Assembly (NCBI GenBank): GCA_020848545.1
Contig: JADLHZ010000091.1
Span: 62,001-126,000, forward strand
Length of the DNA: 64,000 nt
From: Deltaproteobacteria bacterium
GTDB taxonomy: Bacteria; Myxococcota; JADLHZ01
Reading direction: 5' to 3'
The notes beneath the pieces were generated by a model. It made no database searches, had not been told where the DNA came from, and was given only the letters and a program-made list of their open reading frames with translations. Made by a program: the position numbers and the translations under genes. This document shows positions 7,974-16,791 of the stretch, in pieces (the stretch's first letter is position 1; every line of letters starts with the position of its first letter).

Positions 7974-9029
7974 GTGGAAGACGCGACCGCGCTCGTCTTG
8001 ACCGGCGATCCCAGCCTGCGCACGAAGGCGGTCGCTCGGCTGGTCGGCGCGCTCACCTGTCACTTCGCCGCAGACAAGCAAGGCGCGCTGCAGTGGCTCG
8101 AGAGCTGGAGCGCGCGGCGTGATCATGCGGCGCCGCCGATCCTCGTCGTGGCCGAACGCCGAAAGCATGCGGCCACCTGGATCGAGATCCTGCGTGAATC
8201 GCAGCTGGCGGCGAGCTGCCCGTCGCTTTGGCTCTACGTCGACGACGAGCCGCCCGAGCCGACCGACGCCGGCTTCGATCTCTTGCTGCCGATGGCGTGC
8301 CCCGAGGTCGCGCTGCAGGCGGCGGTGCGGACGCTCGCGCACCAGAGCCGGCGCGAGCGGCAGCTCCTCGAGATGGCGCGCCACGTGCCGCGGGCGTTGC
8401 TGTGGGCGATCGATCGCGGCGAGTCCTTACAGCCGACGCAGAAGCGGCTGACGATCTTGTTCGCCGATCTGCGCGGCTTCACCGACGCGAGCGGCTTCTC
8501 ATCGCCCGCCGAGATCGTCTCGTTGCTCAACGACTACATCGAGGCGGCGAGCAACGTGATCGGCGGCGCCGGCGGCGTCCTCGACAAGTTCACCGGCGAC
8601 GGCATCTGCGCGTACTTCGGCTACGAAGGGCGCGACGATGCGGCGGCGTCGGCCGTGCGCGCGGCGTTGCAGCTGCAAGAGGTGCTCGAGCGCTTCAAGG
8701 TCGACTGGTTCGATCGCGGCGTGTTGCCGATGGGCGCCGGCGTCGGCGTGACGACGGGCCTGGTCGCCGTCGGGCCGATCGGGGCGAAGGATCGCGCCGA
8801 TTACACGATCATCGGCAGCACCGTGAACCTCGCCGCGCGCTTGCAAGCGTTCGCCAAGGGCGGCGAGGTCGTCGTCGATGCGCCGACGGCGGATCTCGTG
8901 CGGCACTTGTTCGCGCTGTCGCCGCCGCGCGCCGTGACGGTGAAAGGGTTCAGCCAGCCGGTGACGGTGCATACCGTAGCGGTGGGACCGGCGGGCGGAC
9001 GGAAGATGATCTCGCTCGCGGATCTGTGA
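7974..9029 (+). CDS. class III adenylate/guanylate cyclase with N-terminal receiver-like region
   Basis: 351 residues starting at GTG. Residues 1-125 resemble a receiver-like alpha/beta domain without an obvious phospho-acceptor. The catalytic domain (about 155-335) has the class III landmarks: first metal-binding Asp165 in F-A-D-L-R-G-F-T, second Asp209 in K-F-T-G-D-G, the D-Y-T-I-I-G-S substrate segment, and V-N-L-A-A-R-L carrying the transition-state Asn and Arg. It should make cAMP (less likely cGMP) from ATP/GTP as a single-domain homodimer. No cyclic-nucleotide-binding protein is encoded nearby, but the next gene is a PilZ-type signalling protein. Initiation lacks a good Shine-Dalgarno sequence, so a leaderless transcript is possible. 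Confidence 0.87.
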   Translation: MEDATALVLTGDPSLRTKAVARLVGALTCHFAADKQGALQWLESWSARRDHAAPPILVVAERRKHAATWIEILRESQLAASCPSLWLYVDDEPPEPTDAGFDLLLPMACPEVALQAAVRTLAHQSRRERQLLEMARHVPRALLWAIDRGESLQPTQKRLTILFADLRGFTDASGFSSPAEIVSLLNDYIEAASNVIGGAGGVLDKFTGDGICAYFGYEGRDDAAASAVRAALQLQEVLERFKVDWFDRGVLPMGAGVGVTTGLVAVGPIGAKDRADYTIIGSTVNLAARLQAFAKGGEVVVDAPTADLVRHLFALSPPRAVTVKGFSQPVTVHTVAVGPAGGRKMISLADL

Positions 9030-9157
9030 GTGGCGATGGCGATGGCGCTTTAGACACATCGCGTCGAGGCCTCAGCGCAATTTTGCGCAAATTTGCGATG
9101 ACATCCTGAATCGCGAGCGTTAGGTTCTTCGCAGGGGTGGGATTTCCCGGAGGTGCC

Positions 9158-9736
9158 ATGCGGCCTGTCGACGTACACTTCTCGTGCGGCTGGGATTTCT
9201 TGGACGACTACAAGCTGCTGCTCGGCGCGCTCGTCGTGCCGTTGCCTCCTGCGCGCGACATGACGAAGGGCGACCGGGTTCTCCTGTGCTGCCGCTTCGC
9301 CGGCGATCAACATGTCTACAAATGGCCGGCGACCATTGAACGCCTCGGCTTGCGCACGACCCAAGGCGAGCATGGCGTGCTCGTCCGTTTCCCAGAGGAG
9401 CTACGCGGCGAGGTCGAAGACACGGCGTGGGCGTACGCGAAGGGCGAGAGGAAGCGCAGCGAAGCCCGCATCGAACCGCCGGGCGCGCTCGAGCTCATCG
9501 TGAAGCACCCGGGCAAAGACGACGCACAGCGGGTCGTGGCCAAGGACATCTCGCAGAGCGGCTGCAAGCTCGAGTGCGAAGACGGCGCGTTCGGCAAGGA
9601 CGAAGAGGTCGTCCTCACGTGGACCAAGGGCCGGACCACCGGCAAGGTCAAGTGGTCCGACGGCGCCCAGTTCGGCGTGGCTTTCGACGCGCCTTTGCAC
9701 GCGCTGCACGTGATCCTTTCGGGCGACGTTTCGTAG
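9158..9736 (+). CDS. PilZ-domain protein
   Basis: The ATG at 9158 is preceded by GGAGGT (9149-9154) and preferred over a GTG at 9137; the product has 192 residues. The N-terminal half is an unfamiliar beta-rich region. From about residue 107 it carries a PilZ pattern: an R-S-E-A-R (RxxxR-like) motif, D-I-S-Q-S-G-C-K-L, G-K-D-E-E-V-V-L-T-W, then G-K-V-K-W-S-D-G-A-Q-F-G-V-A-F. PilZ domains bind c-di-GMP through RxxxR plus a D/N-x-S-x-x-G motif, and both are recognisable here. A role in c-di-GMP-controlled motility or envelope functions is inference. The 3' end overlaps the convergent NUDIX gene by 89 bases. Confidence 0.78.
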   Translation: MRPVDVHFSCGWDFLDDYKLLLGALVVPLPPARDMTKGDRVLLCCRFAGDQHVYKWPATIERLGLRTTQGEHGVLVRFPEELRGEVEDTAWAYAKGERKRSEARIEPPGALELIVKHPGKDDAQRVVAKDISQSGCKLECEDGAFGKDEEVVLTWTKGRTTGKVKWSDGAQFGVAFDAPLHALHVILSGDVS

Positions 9737-10307
9737 CGCGCGTCTTCGAGCGCGCCGGCCAGGCGATCTTCTTCTCGCGATCCATCCACCAGAGCAGCGC
9801 GACGAGCATCATGCCGCTGCGCAGTGACCCGTCGCGCACCCGCCTCGGGATGTCGGCGATGGACATGAGCTCGAGGGCGATCTGCTCACCCGCGTCGAAG
9901 CTCGTTTCGCCGGCCGGCACGCAGCCTTCGCAGAGCACGGTGTAGCAGCGGTTCGCTTGGATCGCGCAGTTCGGCCGCGCCTGGCCGAGCAGCGTCGCCC
10001 TCCTTGGCGCGAGCCCGGTCTCTTCGCGCAGCTCTCGTACCGCGGCCTCTACCGGATCCTCGCCGGGTTCGAGGCCGCCAGCCGGGATCTCGAGCTCGAC
10101 CGCCTCCGTTCCGTGCCGCCACTGCCGCACCATGACGATCTCTCCTCGGGGTGTCAGCGCGATGATGTTCACCCAGTCGGGAAAATCGAGCACGTAGTAG
10201 CGGCCGTCCTCGCCGGTCTGCGGATGCGCCGAGGTGTCTTCGTGCAGGCGAAAGATAGGCGTCGACAAGAGCTGCTTGCGCGACTTCTTGGTGAATTCGA
10301 GCTTCAT
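9648..10307 (-). CDS. NUDIX hydrolase (ADP-ribose pyrophosphatase-like) with basic tail
   Basis: 219 residues with a full NUDIX box, G-G-L-E-P-G-E-D…R-E-L-R-E-E-T-G-L, around residues 77-98, embedded in the I-P-A-G-G context typical of ADP-ribose pyrophosphatases (NudF/NudE-like). Such enzymes hydrolyse ADP-ribose or related nucleoside diphosphates. The catalytic domain ends near residue 180. The remaining 35-40 residues are almost entirely Arg/Lys/Ala/Thr and are encoded antisense to the end of the PilZ gene. The tail may be a genuine basic extension or simply read-through after loss of an earlier stop. Confidence 0.85.
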   Translation of the reverse strand: MKLEFTKKSRKQLLSTPIFRLHEDTSAHPQTGEDGRYYVLDFPDWVNIIALTPRGEIVMVRQWRHGTEAVELEIPAGGLEPGEDPVEAAVRELREETGLAPRRATLLGQARPNCAIQANRCYTVLCEGCVPAGETSFDAGEQIALELMSIADIPRRVRDGSLRSGMMLVALLWWMDREKKIAWPARSKTRATKRRPKGSRAARAKARRKPRRTGRRRTT

Positions 10308-10384
10308 GGCCCGCGAGCGTAGCGCACGCGCCGGTTTCAGCCACTTTTGACAACGCGCGCTTCGCCGCCCATATTCATCGGCCT

Positions 10385-11833
10385 ATGTCCGACAACCTCT
10401 CGACCGTTGCCAAAGCCGGCTTCGCCTACTTCGCGAGCTTCGGCGTCGACGCGCCGCTCGTGCTACAAACGCTCGAAGCCGCGCTCTCGAAGGGCGGCGA
10501 CTACGCGGATCTTTTCTTTCAGCATCGCATCGTCCATCGCTTGACGCTCGAAGACGGCGAGGTGAACCGCGCCTACGCCGGCGTCGAAGTCGGCGTCGGG
10601 GTGCGCGTCTTGAAGGGCGATCAGACGGGCTACGCTTACACCGAAGACCTGACGCCAGACGCGATGCGCCGCGCTGCACAGACCGCTGCCGCTGTCGCCG
10701 ATGGACCATCGCGCGCGCGGCCGCAGAGCTTCTCGATCGGCAAGCACCACGCGCTCTATCCGCTGAAGACGCCCTGGGAGAGTGTTCGCACCGAGCAGAA
10801 GCTGCCCTTGCTCCAGCGCTTGAACAAAGACGCCTTCGCCAAGGACCCGCGCATCAAGAAGGTGAACGTCAGCTTCGTCGATGAGGCGGGCGCCGTGTTC
10901 TTCGTCGACAGCGACGGCAAGGTGGCCTTCGACGAGCAGCCGATGACGCTCCTCTCGCTCTCGTGCGTCGCCGAGCAAGACGGCCAGCGGGAGCAGAACG
11001 GCTACAACACCGCTGCGCGCGACGGCATCGAGTTCTTCACCGGCGATCGCATGGACCGCATGGTGAAAGAAGCCGTCGAGCGCACGACGATCCTCTTCGA
11101 AGCGACGCAGCCGCCGGCAGGAGAGATGCCCGTCGTGCTCGCGGCGGGATCGTCCGGCATCTTGTTGCACGAGGCGATCGGCCACGGCATGGAGGCCGAC
11201 TTCAATCGCAAGGGCACGAGCATCTACGCCGACAAGATCAACAAGGCGATCGCGCAGCCCTTCGTCAGCATCGTCGACGACGGCACGCAGAAGCACGCGC
11301 GCGGCGCCGTCAACGTCGACGACGAAGGCAACGAAGTGCAAAAGACCGTGCTCGTCGACAAGGGTGTGCTCGCGACCTACCTGCACGATCGCATCTCGGC
11401 GAAGCACTATAAAGTGGCGCCGACGGGCAGCGGGCGCCGAGAGAGCTTCCGGCATTCGCCGCTGCCGCGCATGCGCTCGACGTACATGGAGAACGGGCCG
11501 CATCACAAAGACGAGATCGTCAAGAGCGTGAAGAAGGGCATCTACTGCCACAACTTCTCGAACGGTCAGGTGCAGATCGGCGCCGGTGATTTCACCTTCT
11601 ACGTGAAGAACGGCTACATGATCGAAGACGGGAAGCTGACGCGGCCGGTCAAAGACGTGAACATCATCGGTAACGGCCCCAAAGTGCTCGAGCAGATCGA
11701 CATGGTGGCCGACGATCTCACGATCGACGAAGGCGGATGGACGTGCGGCAAGGACGGCCAAAGCGTGCCGGTGTCGCAGGGCATGCCGACGGTGCGGGTG
11801 AAGGCGCTGACGGTCGGGGGGCGCGGCCAATGA
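10385..11833 (+). CDS. tldD: TldD family metalloprotease subunit
   Basis: 482 residues, full length for TldD. It has the U62-family zinc site H262-E-A-I-G-H267 inside a G-I-L-L-H-E-A-I-G-H-G-M-E-A-D context, followed by D-D-G-T, L-V-D-K-G-V-L-A-T-Y-L-H-D-R and C-terminal G-N-G-P. TldD is the catalytic half of the TldD/TldE heterodimer, which degrades unfolded peptides and in enterobacteria matures microcin B17 and degrades CcdA. The partner gene overlaps its stop codon (ATGA at 11830-11833), as expected for an obligate complex. No RiPP precursor or biosynthesis gene is visible nearby, so a general proteolytic role is likelier here. Confidence 0.94.
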   Translation: MSDNLSTVAKAGFAYFASFGVDAPLVLQTLEAALSKGGDYADLFFQHRIVHRLTLEDGEVNRAYAGVEVGVGVRVLKGDQTGYAYTEDLTPDAMRRAAQTAAAVADGPSRARPQSFSIGKHHALYPLKTPWESVRTEQKLPLLQRLNKDAFAKDPRIKKVNVSFVDEAGAVFFVDSDGKVAFDEQPMTLLSLSCVAEQDGQREQNGYNTAARDGIEFFTGDRMDRMVKEAVERTTILFEATQPPAGEMPVVLAAGSSGILLHEAIGHGMEADFNRKGTSIYADKINKAIAQPFVSIVDDGTQKHARGAVNVDDEGNEVQKTVLVDKGVLATYLHDRISAKHYKVAPTGSGRRESFRHSPLPRMRSTYMENGPHHKDEIVKSVKKGIYCHNFSNGQVQIGAGDFTFYVKNGYMIEDGKLTRPVKDVNIIGNGPKVLEQIDMVADDLTIDEGGWTCGKDGQSVPVSQGMPTVRVKALTVGGRGQ

Positions 11834-13173
11834 GCAACGAAGAAAAAGAGCTGCTCGACGCGGCGAGGAACGTCGTGCGCATCGCCAAGCAGAAGGGCGC
11901 GCAGGAAGTCGCTACGTCGGCCGGCAAGTCGCGCGAGGTCGAGGTGCAGTGGCGAGACGGCGCGCTCGAAAAGATCAGCGAGGCGACGAGCCGATCGATC
12001 GGCCTGCAGCTCTACGTCGACGGCCGCTACGCGTCGTTGTCGACGAGCGATCTGCGGCCGCACGCGCTCGAGCGCTTCATCGAAGATGCCGTCGCGTTGA
12101 CGCGCACCTTGGCGCCGGATCCCTTCCGCACGATCACCGACGCAAAGCTCTACGAAGGTCGCCAGGCGAAGGATCTCGGCGCCGAAGACCCGAGCTACGA
12201 TTCCCTGAGCGCCGCCGAGCGCTTGCAGCAAGCGAAGACGCTCGAAGCACTGTGTCGCGCCGAGCGTCCCTTCGGCAAGGCGCCCGAGATCTTGAGCGTG
12301 ACGAGCGGTGTCTCGGACAGCCAGAGCGTCGGCGCGCGCGTGCACTCGAACGGCTTCGAAGGCAGCCGGCGGCAGACGTCGTTCTGGCTCTCGGCGAGCG
12401 TGACCTTGAAAGATCCCGATGGCCGCCGCCCGGAAGAGTACGGCTACGGCGGCGCGCGCATGCAGAAAGATCTGCCGCCGCTGAAAGACATCGCGGAGCA
12501 GGCGATGGAGCGGGCAGCCGGGCGCATTGGATCCAAGAAGCCCGAGAGCGGCGTGATGACGATGATCATCGAGAACCGCTCGGCGGGCCGCATGCTCGGC
12601 TCGTTCCTAGGACCCGCGAATGCATCGAGCTTCCAGCAGAAGCGCTCGATGTTCGAAGGCAAGCTGAAGACGAAGGTGGCGAGCGCGCTGCTCGACCTCA
12701 CCGACGATCCCTTCGTTCACAAAGGCTTCGGCTCGCGACTGTGGGACGGCGAAGGTATCGCCTCGAAGACGATGCCGGTCATCAAAGCCGGCGTGCTCGA
12801 GAACGTCTATATCGACACCTACTACGGCAAGAAGCTCGGGTGGGCGCCGACGACCCGCAGCACGTCGAACCTGGCGTGGAAGTACGGCACGAAGGATCTC
12901 TCAGGGCTCATGCGCGACGCCAAGGACGCGTTCCTCGTCACGCGCTTTCTCGGCGGCAATTCAAATGGCACGACCGGCGACTTCTCTTTCGGCGTGCAGG
13001 GCTTTCGGGTGCGCGGGGGCGAGAAGGCCGAGAGCGTGGGCGAGCTCAACGTTTCGGGCAACCACATCGACCTCTGGCATCGGCTGAGCGCGATCGGCAA
13101 CGATCCGTATCCTTACTCGTCCATGCGCACGCCGAGCCTCGTGTTCGAGAAGGTGCAATTCGCCGGCGCCTAG
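11830..13173 (+). CDS. pmbA: TldE/PmbA family protein, partner of TldD
   Basis: 447 residues from the ATG overlapping the tldD stop. It has the TldD/PmbA fold (V-Q-W-R-D-G-A-L-E-K-I-S-E-A near the N-terminus, G-L-Q-L-Y-V-D-G-R, and C-terminal G-F-R-V-R-G-G-E, G-N-H-I-D-L) but no HExxxH motif. That is the distinction between inactive TldE and catalytic TldD. Translation coupling by a 4-base overlap supports stoichiometric assembly of the heterodimer in the cytoplasm. Confidence 0.92.
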   Translation: MSNEEKELLDAARNVVRIAKQKGAQEVATSAGKSREVEVQWRDGALEKISEATSRSIGLQLYVDGRYASLSTSDLRPHALERFIEDAVALTRTLAPDPFRTITDAKLYEGRQAKDLGAEDPSYDSLSAAERLQQAKTLEALCRAERPFGKAPEILSVTSGVSDSQSVGARVHSNGFEGSRRQTSFWLSASVTLKDPDGRRPEEYGYGGARMQKDLPPLKDIAEQAMERAAGRIGSKKPESGVMTMIIENRSAGRMLGSFLGPANASSFQQKRSMFEGKLKTKVASALLDLTDDPFVHKGFGSRLWDGEGIASKTMPVIKAGVLENVYIDTYYGKKLGWAPTTRSTSNLAWKYGTKDLSGLMRDAKDAFLVTRFLGGNSNGTTGDFSFGVQGFRVRGGEKAESVGELNVSGNHIDLWHRLSAIGNDPYPYSSMRTPSLVFEKVQFAGA

Positions 13174-13231
13174 CGATGCGCGTGTGACACGTGGCTCACG
13201 CCGATCATGCGGCGCGGCACGATAACGACGC

Positions 13232-14557
13232 ATGGCACCTGTCGTCCCGACCCCCAAAGTCGCCGCCGAAACTTACGCCACGAAGCACCCGGACCCGACA
13301 CCGCCGCCGAGCCGTTCGCGCAGCCTGAAGTCCGATCATGCGTGGGCCAAGGCGATCGCCGGCGAGATGGCGATCATGGTCGCGGGCGATCTCACCTATT
13401 ACAAGATCTTCGGCCCCTACAGCCGCTGGCTCGACAAGTGGGACGAGGACGCCTGGAAGAAGCGCTTCGATCCGAAGACCTTCAAGTTCGACGCGAACGA
13501 GCACGAGATCAACGCTGGGGGCCACGTCATCGGCGGCTGGGCGTACTTTCTGGTGCAAGAGCTCGCCTTCCGTTCGCGCGACAAGGCGAAGAAGAGAGAG
13601 CTGCTCGACGAGGTCATCCACGAGCTGCGCGGCTTCGGCTTCACCTTCGCGACCTCGGCGTTCTGGGAGCTCTTCGTCGAAGAGGGCGCGCCGTCGCTCA
13701 ACGATCAGATCGTCACGCCGATCGCCGGCTACTCGGGCGGCAAGGCGATCGCGCGCTTCATCGGCTACCTCTTGGACGGCGAAGATCTGCCGCACACCTT
13801 CGAGGCCGGCGTGAGCGTCTTCGACGACGGCTCGGCGAGCGTGCACGGCCACGCCGAGATCATCGACGGCCGCCGCTCGTCGGAGCTGCGCATCGACGCG
13901 GCGTTCGATCGCGGCGGCTTGAAGAGCGGCAACGTCTTCACGAAGACGCACATCGCCGGCGCCGGTTTCATGACCGGCGGCCTGCGGCTCTGGGGCGGCG
14001 TCAGCTCGGCGTACGATTACACCCGCGTCGAAGCGCGCGGCGTCGAGCCCGTCGACAAGTTCGCGGTCGTCGAGATCATCAACGCCACCGGCGACGCCGA
14101 ATACACGCGCGGTCGTTTCAGGGCCCACGCGCAGCTCGACCTCGGTCTGCTCGACTTCGGCATGGCGCAGGGCCTCGCTTGGGACGAAGAGAAGGGCGTG
14201 CGGGACTCGTCGCTGAAGACGAAGCCCACCTTGGAGAAGTTCGGCTACGCCTTTTACGGCGGCAACACGATCCGTCCGGCGCTGACGCTCGGCTTCGGCG
14301 GCCTCGAAATCAGCGGCCGCGCGACCTACCACACGCTCGATTCGATCGAGGGCCAATCGCGCTCGCAAGCCGGCATCGTCGACGACACCGACTTGAAGGA
14401 CACGGCGCTCACGCTCGAGCTCGGCGCGTCGTATCGCTACGATCACTTCAAGTTCTCGGCTGGCTACAAAGGCCGTTGGCGCAGCGGCACAGCCGGCACG
14501 TCGAGCGACACGCACAGCACCTCGGCGTTCGGCCTCGGCTTCGACTACGTGTTCTAG
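13232..14557 (+). CDS. DUF3943-like outer-membrane beta-barrel protein
   Basis: 441 residues. The N-terminal third contains the pattern I-N-A-G-G-H-V-I-G-G-W-A-Y-F…F-W-E-L-F-V-E-E-G-A-P-S-L-N-D, like DUF3943 proteins (a conserved G-H, then W-E…E…P-S-x-N-D). The rest alternates polar and hydrophobic residues in amphipathic strands and ends in …F-D-Y-V-F, an aromatic C-terminus typical of outer-membrane barrels. No classical signal peptide is present: the first 30 residues are Pro/Thr-rich and non-hydrophobic. The annotated start may therefore be wrong, or export may use another route. Its stop overlaps the convergent FAD dehydrogenase stop by 4 bases. The family has no known biochemical function. 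Confidence 0.65.
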   Translation: MAPVVPTPKVAAETYATKHPDPTPPPSRSRSLKSDHAWAKAIAGEMAIMVAGDLTYYKIFGPYSRWLDKWDEDAWKKRFDPKTFKFDANEHEINAGGHVIGGWAYFLVQELAFRSRDKAKKRELLDEVIHELRGFGFTFATSAFWELFVEEGAPSLNDQIVTPIAGYSGGKAIARFIGYLLDGEDLPHTFEAGVSVFDDGSASVHGHAEIIDGRRSSELRIDAAFDRGGLKSGNVFTKTHIAGAGFMTGGLRLWGGVSSAYDYTRVEARGVEPVDKFAVVEIINATGDAEYTRGRFRAHAQLDLGLLDFGMAQGLAWDEEKGVRDSSLKTKPTLEKFGYAFYGGNTIRPALTLGFGGLEISGRATYHTLDSIEGQSRSQAGIVDDTDLKDTALTLELGASYRYDHFKFSAGYKGRWRSGTAGTSSDTHSTSAFGLGFDYVF

Positions 14558-16146
14558 AGCCCCGCCAAGATCGCGTCGGCGGCGCGGATGCCGTCGACCG
14601 CCGCGCTCATGATGCCGCCGGCGTAGCCCGCGCCTTCGCCAACCGGAAATAGCCCACGCAAGCTCGGCGACTGCATCGAGTCGTCGCGGACGATGCGTAC
14701 GGGCGATGATGTCCGCGTCTCGACGCCGAGCATGTACGCTTCGTCGGTCACGTAGCCGCGCATTCTCTTGGCCCAGTGCTGAAGCGCGATGGTCAGCGCA
14801 TCGGTGACGAACGCAGGATACAGACCGTCGAGGCTCGTCGGAACGACGCCGGGGCGAAAGCTGGTCTGCGCGAGCGTTTGCGTGGGCTTCTTCGCGAGAA
14901 AATCCGTCACCCGCTGCGCCGGCGCGCGAAAGTCACCGCCGCCGCGCTCGAAGGCGAGGCGCTCCGCGCGACGTTGAAAGTCGATGCCCGAGAGGACGCC
15001 GTCTTTGCCGCCCCAGCCGAAGTCCTCGGGCTCGACGCTCACGACGACCGCGCTGTTGGCCCAGGGGGATGAGCGCGACGCGTGGCTCATGCCGTTGATG
15101 CAGATGCCGCCGGGCTCGGTGGCGGTCGGCACGATGACGCCGCCCGGACACATGCAGAACGAGTAGACGCCGCGCTTGTGGCCGTCGAGCTCCAGGTTGT
15201 CGGTGAGGCGATAATCGGCGGCGGGCAAGATGTCGTGCGGAACGCCGCGGCCGTACTGCATCTCGTTGATGAGGACTTGCGGATGCTCGACGCGAAAGCC
15301 GACGCTGAACGCCTTCGCCGCGAGCGCCACGCCCTCGTCGAGCATCCACGAGAACACGTCGCGCGCGGAGTGGCCGTTGGCGAGGATCAGCGCTTCGCAC
15401 GCAAGCTCGTCGCCTGAGTGTGTGCGCACGGCCTTCAATGCGCCGCCGGCTTTGACGAAGCGCTCGGCCTTTTGCTCGAAGCGGATCTCGGCGCCGCTCG
15501 CGGTGAGCTCGGTGCGGATCGCGCGCAGCAGCTTCACCAAGCGGTTGGTGCCGAGGTGGGGCTTGCCGTCGATCAAGATCTCGGGCGGGCCGCCGAGGCG
15601 CACGATCTCCTTCAACACGTGCTCGACGCGGGCGTCGCCGATGCGCGTCGTCAGCTTGCCGTCGGACCAGGTGCCGGCGCCGCCTTCGCCGAAGCAGTAG
15701 TTCGACTCTTCGTCGAGCACGCGTTGGCGCTTGAAGCGTTGGACGTCTTGGGCGCGTGGCTCGACGGCCTTTCCGCGCTCGAGGATCACCGGGCGAAGGC
15801 CGGCGTCCTTCAAGCGCAGCGCCGCGAACAGACCTGCCGGGCCGGCGCCGATGATCACGATCTTCGCGTCGCGCTTCGCTTTCGGCAGCGGCGCCGGCGT
15901 TGGTGGCGCGATGAAGGGCTTCGCCGCGCGATCGGCGCGCACCTTCGTGTTGTCGTCGAGGCCGGCGATCACCGTGTGCTTGAACAGCGGCTGGCCTTTC
16001 TTTCGCGCGTCGAGCGAGCGCCGCAGGATCTCGAAGCGCACGAGCGCGGCGACATCGACCGAGAGGGCTCTCGCCGCCTTGCTGCGCAGGGCATCCTCGG
16101 ATTCGCCGGGGATCGTCGAGAGCCCTTCGATCTGCCAAAGCTGCAT
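14554..16146 (-). CDS. FAD-dependent dehydrogenase (COG2509-like)
   Basis: 530 residues from the ATG at 16146 (a GTG at 16161 is an alternative; the frame also runs farther upstream but there it overlaps the divergent gene). The N-terminal 60 residues hold the family's lead domain with R-R-S-L-D-A-R-K-K. The FAD-binding Rossmann motif I-I-G-A-G-P-A-G-L-F-A-A-L follows at 98-110. Later come Y-C-F-G-E-G-G-A-G-T-W-S-D-G-K-L, the conserved signature of uncharacterised FAD dehydrogenases of this group, and a C-terminal G-E-G-A-G-Y-A-G-G-I-M-S-A-A-V-D-G. The substrate is unknown; a flavin oxidoreductase in the cytoplasm is as far as the sequence goes. Confidence 0.88.
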   Translation of the reverse strand: MQLWQIEGLSTIPGESEDALRSKAARALSVDVAALVRFEILRRSLDARKKGQPLFKHTVIAGLDDNTKVRADRAAKPFIAPPTPAPLPKAKRDAKIVIIGAGPAGLFAALRLKDAGLRPVILERGKAVEPRAQDVQRFKRQRVLDEESNYCFGEGGAGTWSDGKLTTRIGDARVEHVLKEIVRLGGPPEILIDGKPHLGTNRLVKLLRAIRTELTASGAEIRFEQKAERFVKAGGALKAVRTHSGDELACEALILANGHSARDVFSWMLDEGVALAAKAFSVGFRVEHPQVLINEMQYGRGVPHDILPAADYRLTDNLELDGHKRGVYSFCMCPGGVIVPTATEPGGICINGMSHASRSSPWANSAVVVSVEPEDFGWGGKDGVLSGIDFQRRAERLAFERGGGDFRAPAQRVTDFLAKKPTQTLAQTSFRPGVVPTSLDGLYPAFVTDALTIALQHWAKRMRGYVTDEAYMLGVETRTSSPVRIVRDDSMQSPSLRGLFPVGEGAGYAGGIMSAAVDGIRAADAILAGL

Positions 16147-16253
16147 GTGCGCTTTGACCACGAAGAATTTTTTCGATCCAGTGGACAGATCGCGCGCGAG
16201 TGGGCACGCTTCAGATCGACGGCTGTGCATCCGAGGGCTCAAGGAGGATGAAC

Positions 16254-16781
16254 ATGCAAAAGCAAACACATTCGAAGGCGGCGAAGTCCAAGGCGAAGAC
16301 GACGGTGCGCGGTGCGGCGAAGAAGAAGCCGGCGCGCAAGCGACGTCCAAGCGAATCCACGCAAACGACGTCGAAGGATCCGGGCGAGCCGGCGACGCGG
16401 CGCTCGCCGTGGCACTGGCACACGCCGGATGAGCTGATTCGGCTCGAAGAGCAAGCGCAGCAGCACGCCGCGCACGACCGCCGCGACGCCAACGACATCG
16501 GTTTCGCGCGGGCGCGCGGCGACGGCAGCTTCGAGGTGCGCGACGACGTCGCCGAGCTGTTGACCGAGGAGTTCTTGGTCTCGGCCGTGCGCGGTGAAGA
16601 GACGCACAGGATCCTCGACGACGAAGGCGACGAGGAAGCGCTGGGCCCGGTCATCGAGACCACCGCTGCGAAGATCTTCGCTGGCGGGACCGACGACATG
16701 AACTCCGAAGATGCCGAGCGCGAAGCGCTGCCCACCGTCGGCAAGTGGGAAATCCCGCAAGAGCCCCGCAAGCCGAGCTGA
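16254..16781 (+). CDS. uncharacterised protein with Lys/Ala-rich N-terminal tail
   Basis: 175 residues starting at ATG 16254, 6 bases after AGGAGG (16242-16247). The first 45 residues are Lys/Ala/Arg/Ser-rich ([11 protein letters not shown]), like histone-H1-type tails and probably nucleic-acid or polyanion binding. The remainder is acidic, with an [13 protein letters not shown] helix, a [19 protein letters not shown] segment, and a Pro-rich end. I recognise no family. The glgB start follows the stop by only 10 bases, so the two genes are probably co-transcribed, although any functional link to glycogen is unproven. Confidence 0.75.
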   Translation: MQKQTHSKAAKSKAKTTVRGAAKKKPARKRRPSESTQTTSKDPGEPATRRSPWHWHTPDELIRLEEQAQQHAAHDRRDANDIGFARARGDGSFEVRDDVAELLTEEFLVSAVRGEETHRILDDEGDEEALGPVIETTAAKIFAGGTDDMNSEDAEREALPTVGKWEIPQEPRKPS

Positions 16782-16791
16782 CCCACTCATT

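Noticed and set aside
7974-9029. Cyclase N-terminal region as a functional receiver
   Set aside because: The region has an alpha/beta feel, but I could not place the Asp/Lys residues of a phosphorylatable receiver, so only a receiver-like fold is suggested.
10385-13173. tldD-pmbA as part of a RiPP (microcin B17-like) cluster
   Set aside because: No precursor peptide, YcaO, dehydrogenase or exporter is present next to them; the pair is a common housekeeping unit.
16147-16350. Upstream extension of the FAD dehydrogenase to 16350
   Set aside because: The extra 68 residues are Ser/Pro/Arg-rich, lack family similarity and overlap the start of the divergent gene, which has its own strong ribosome binding site.
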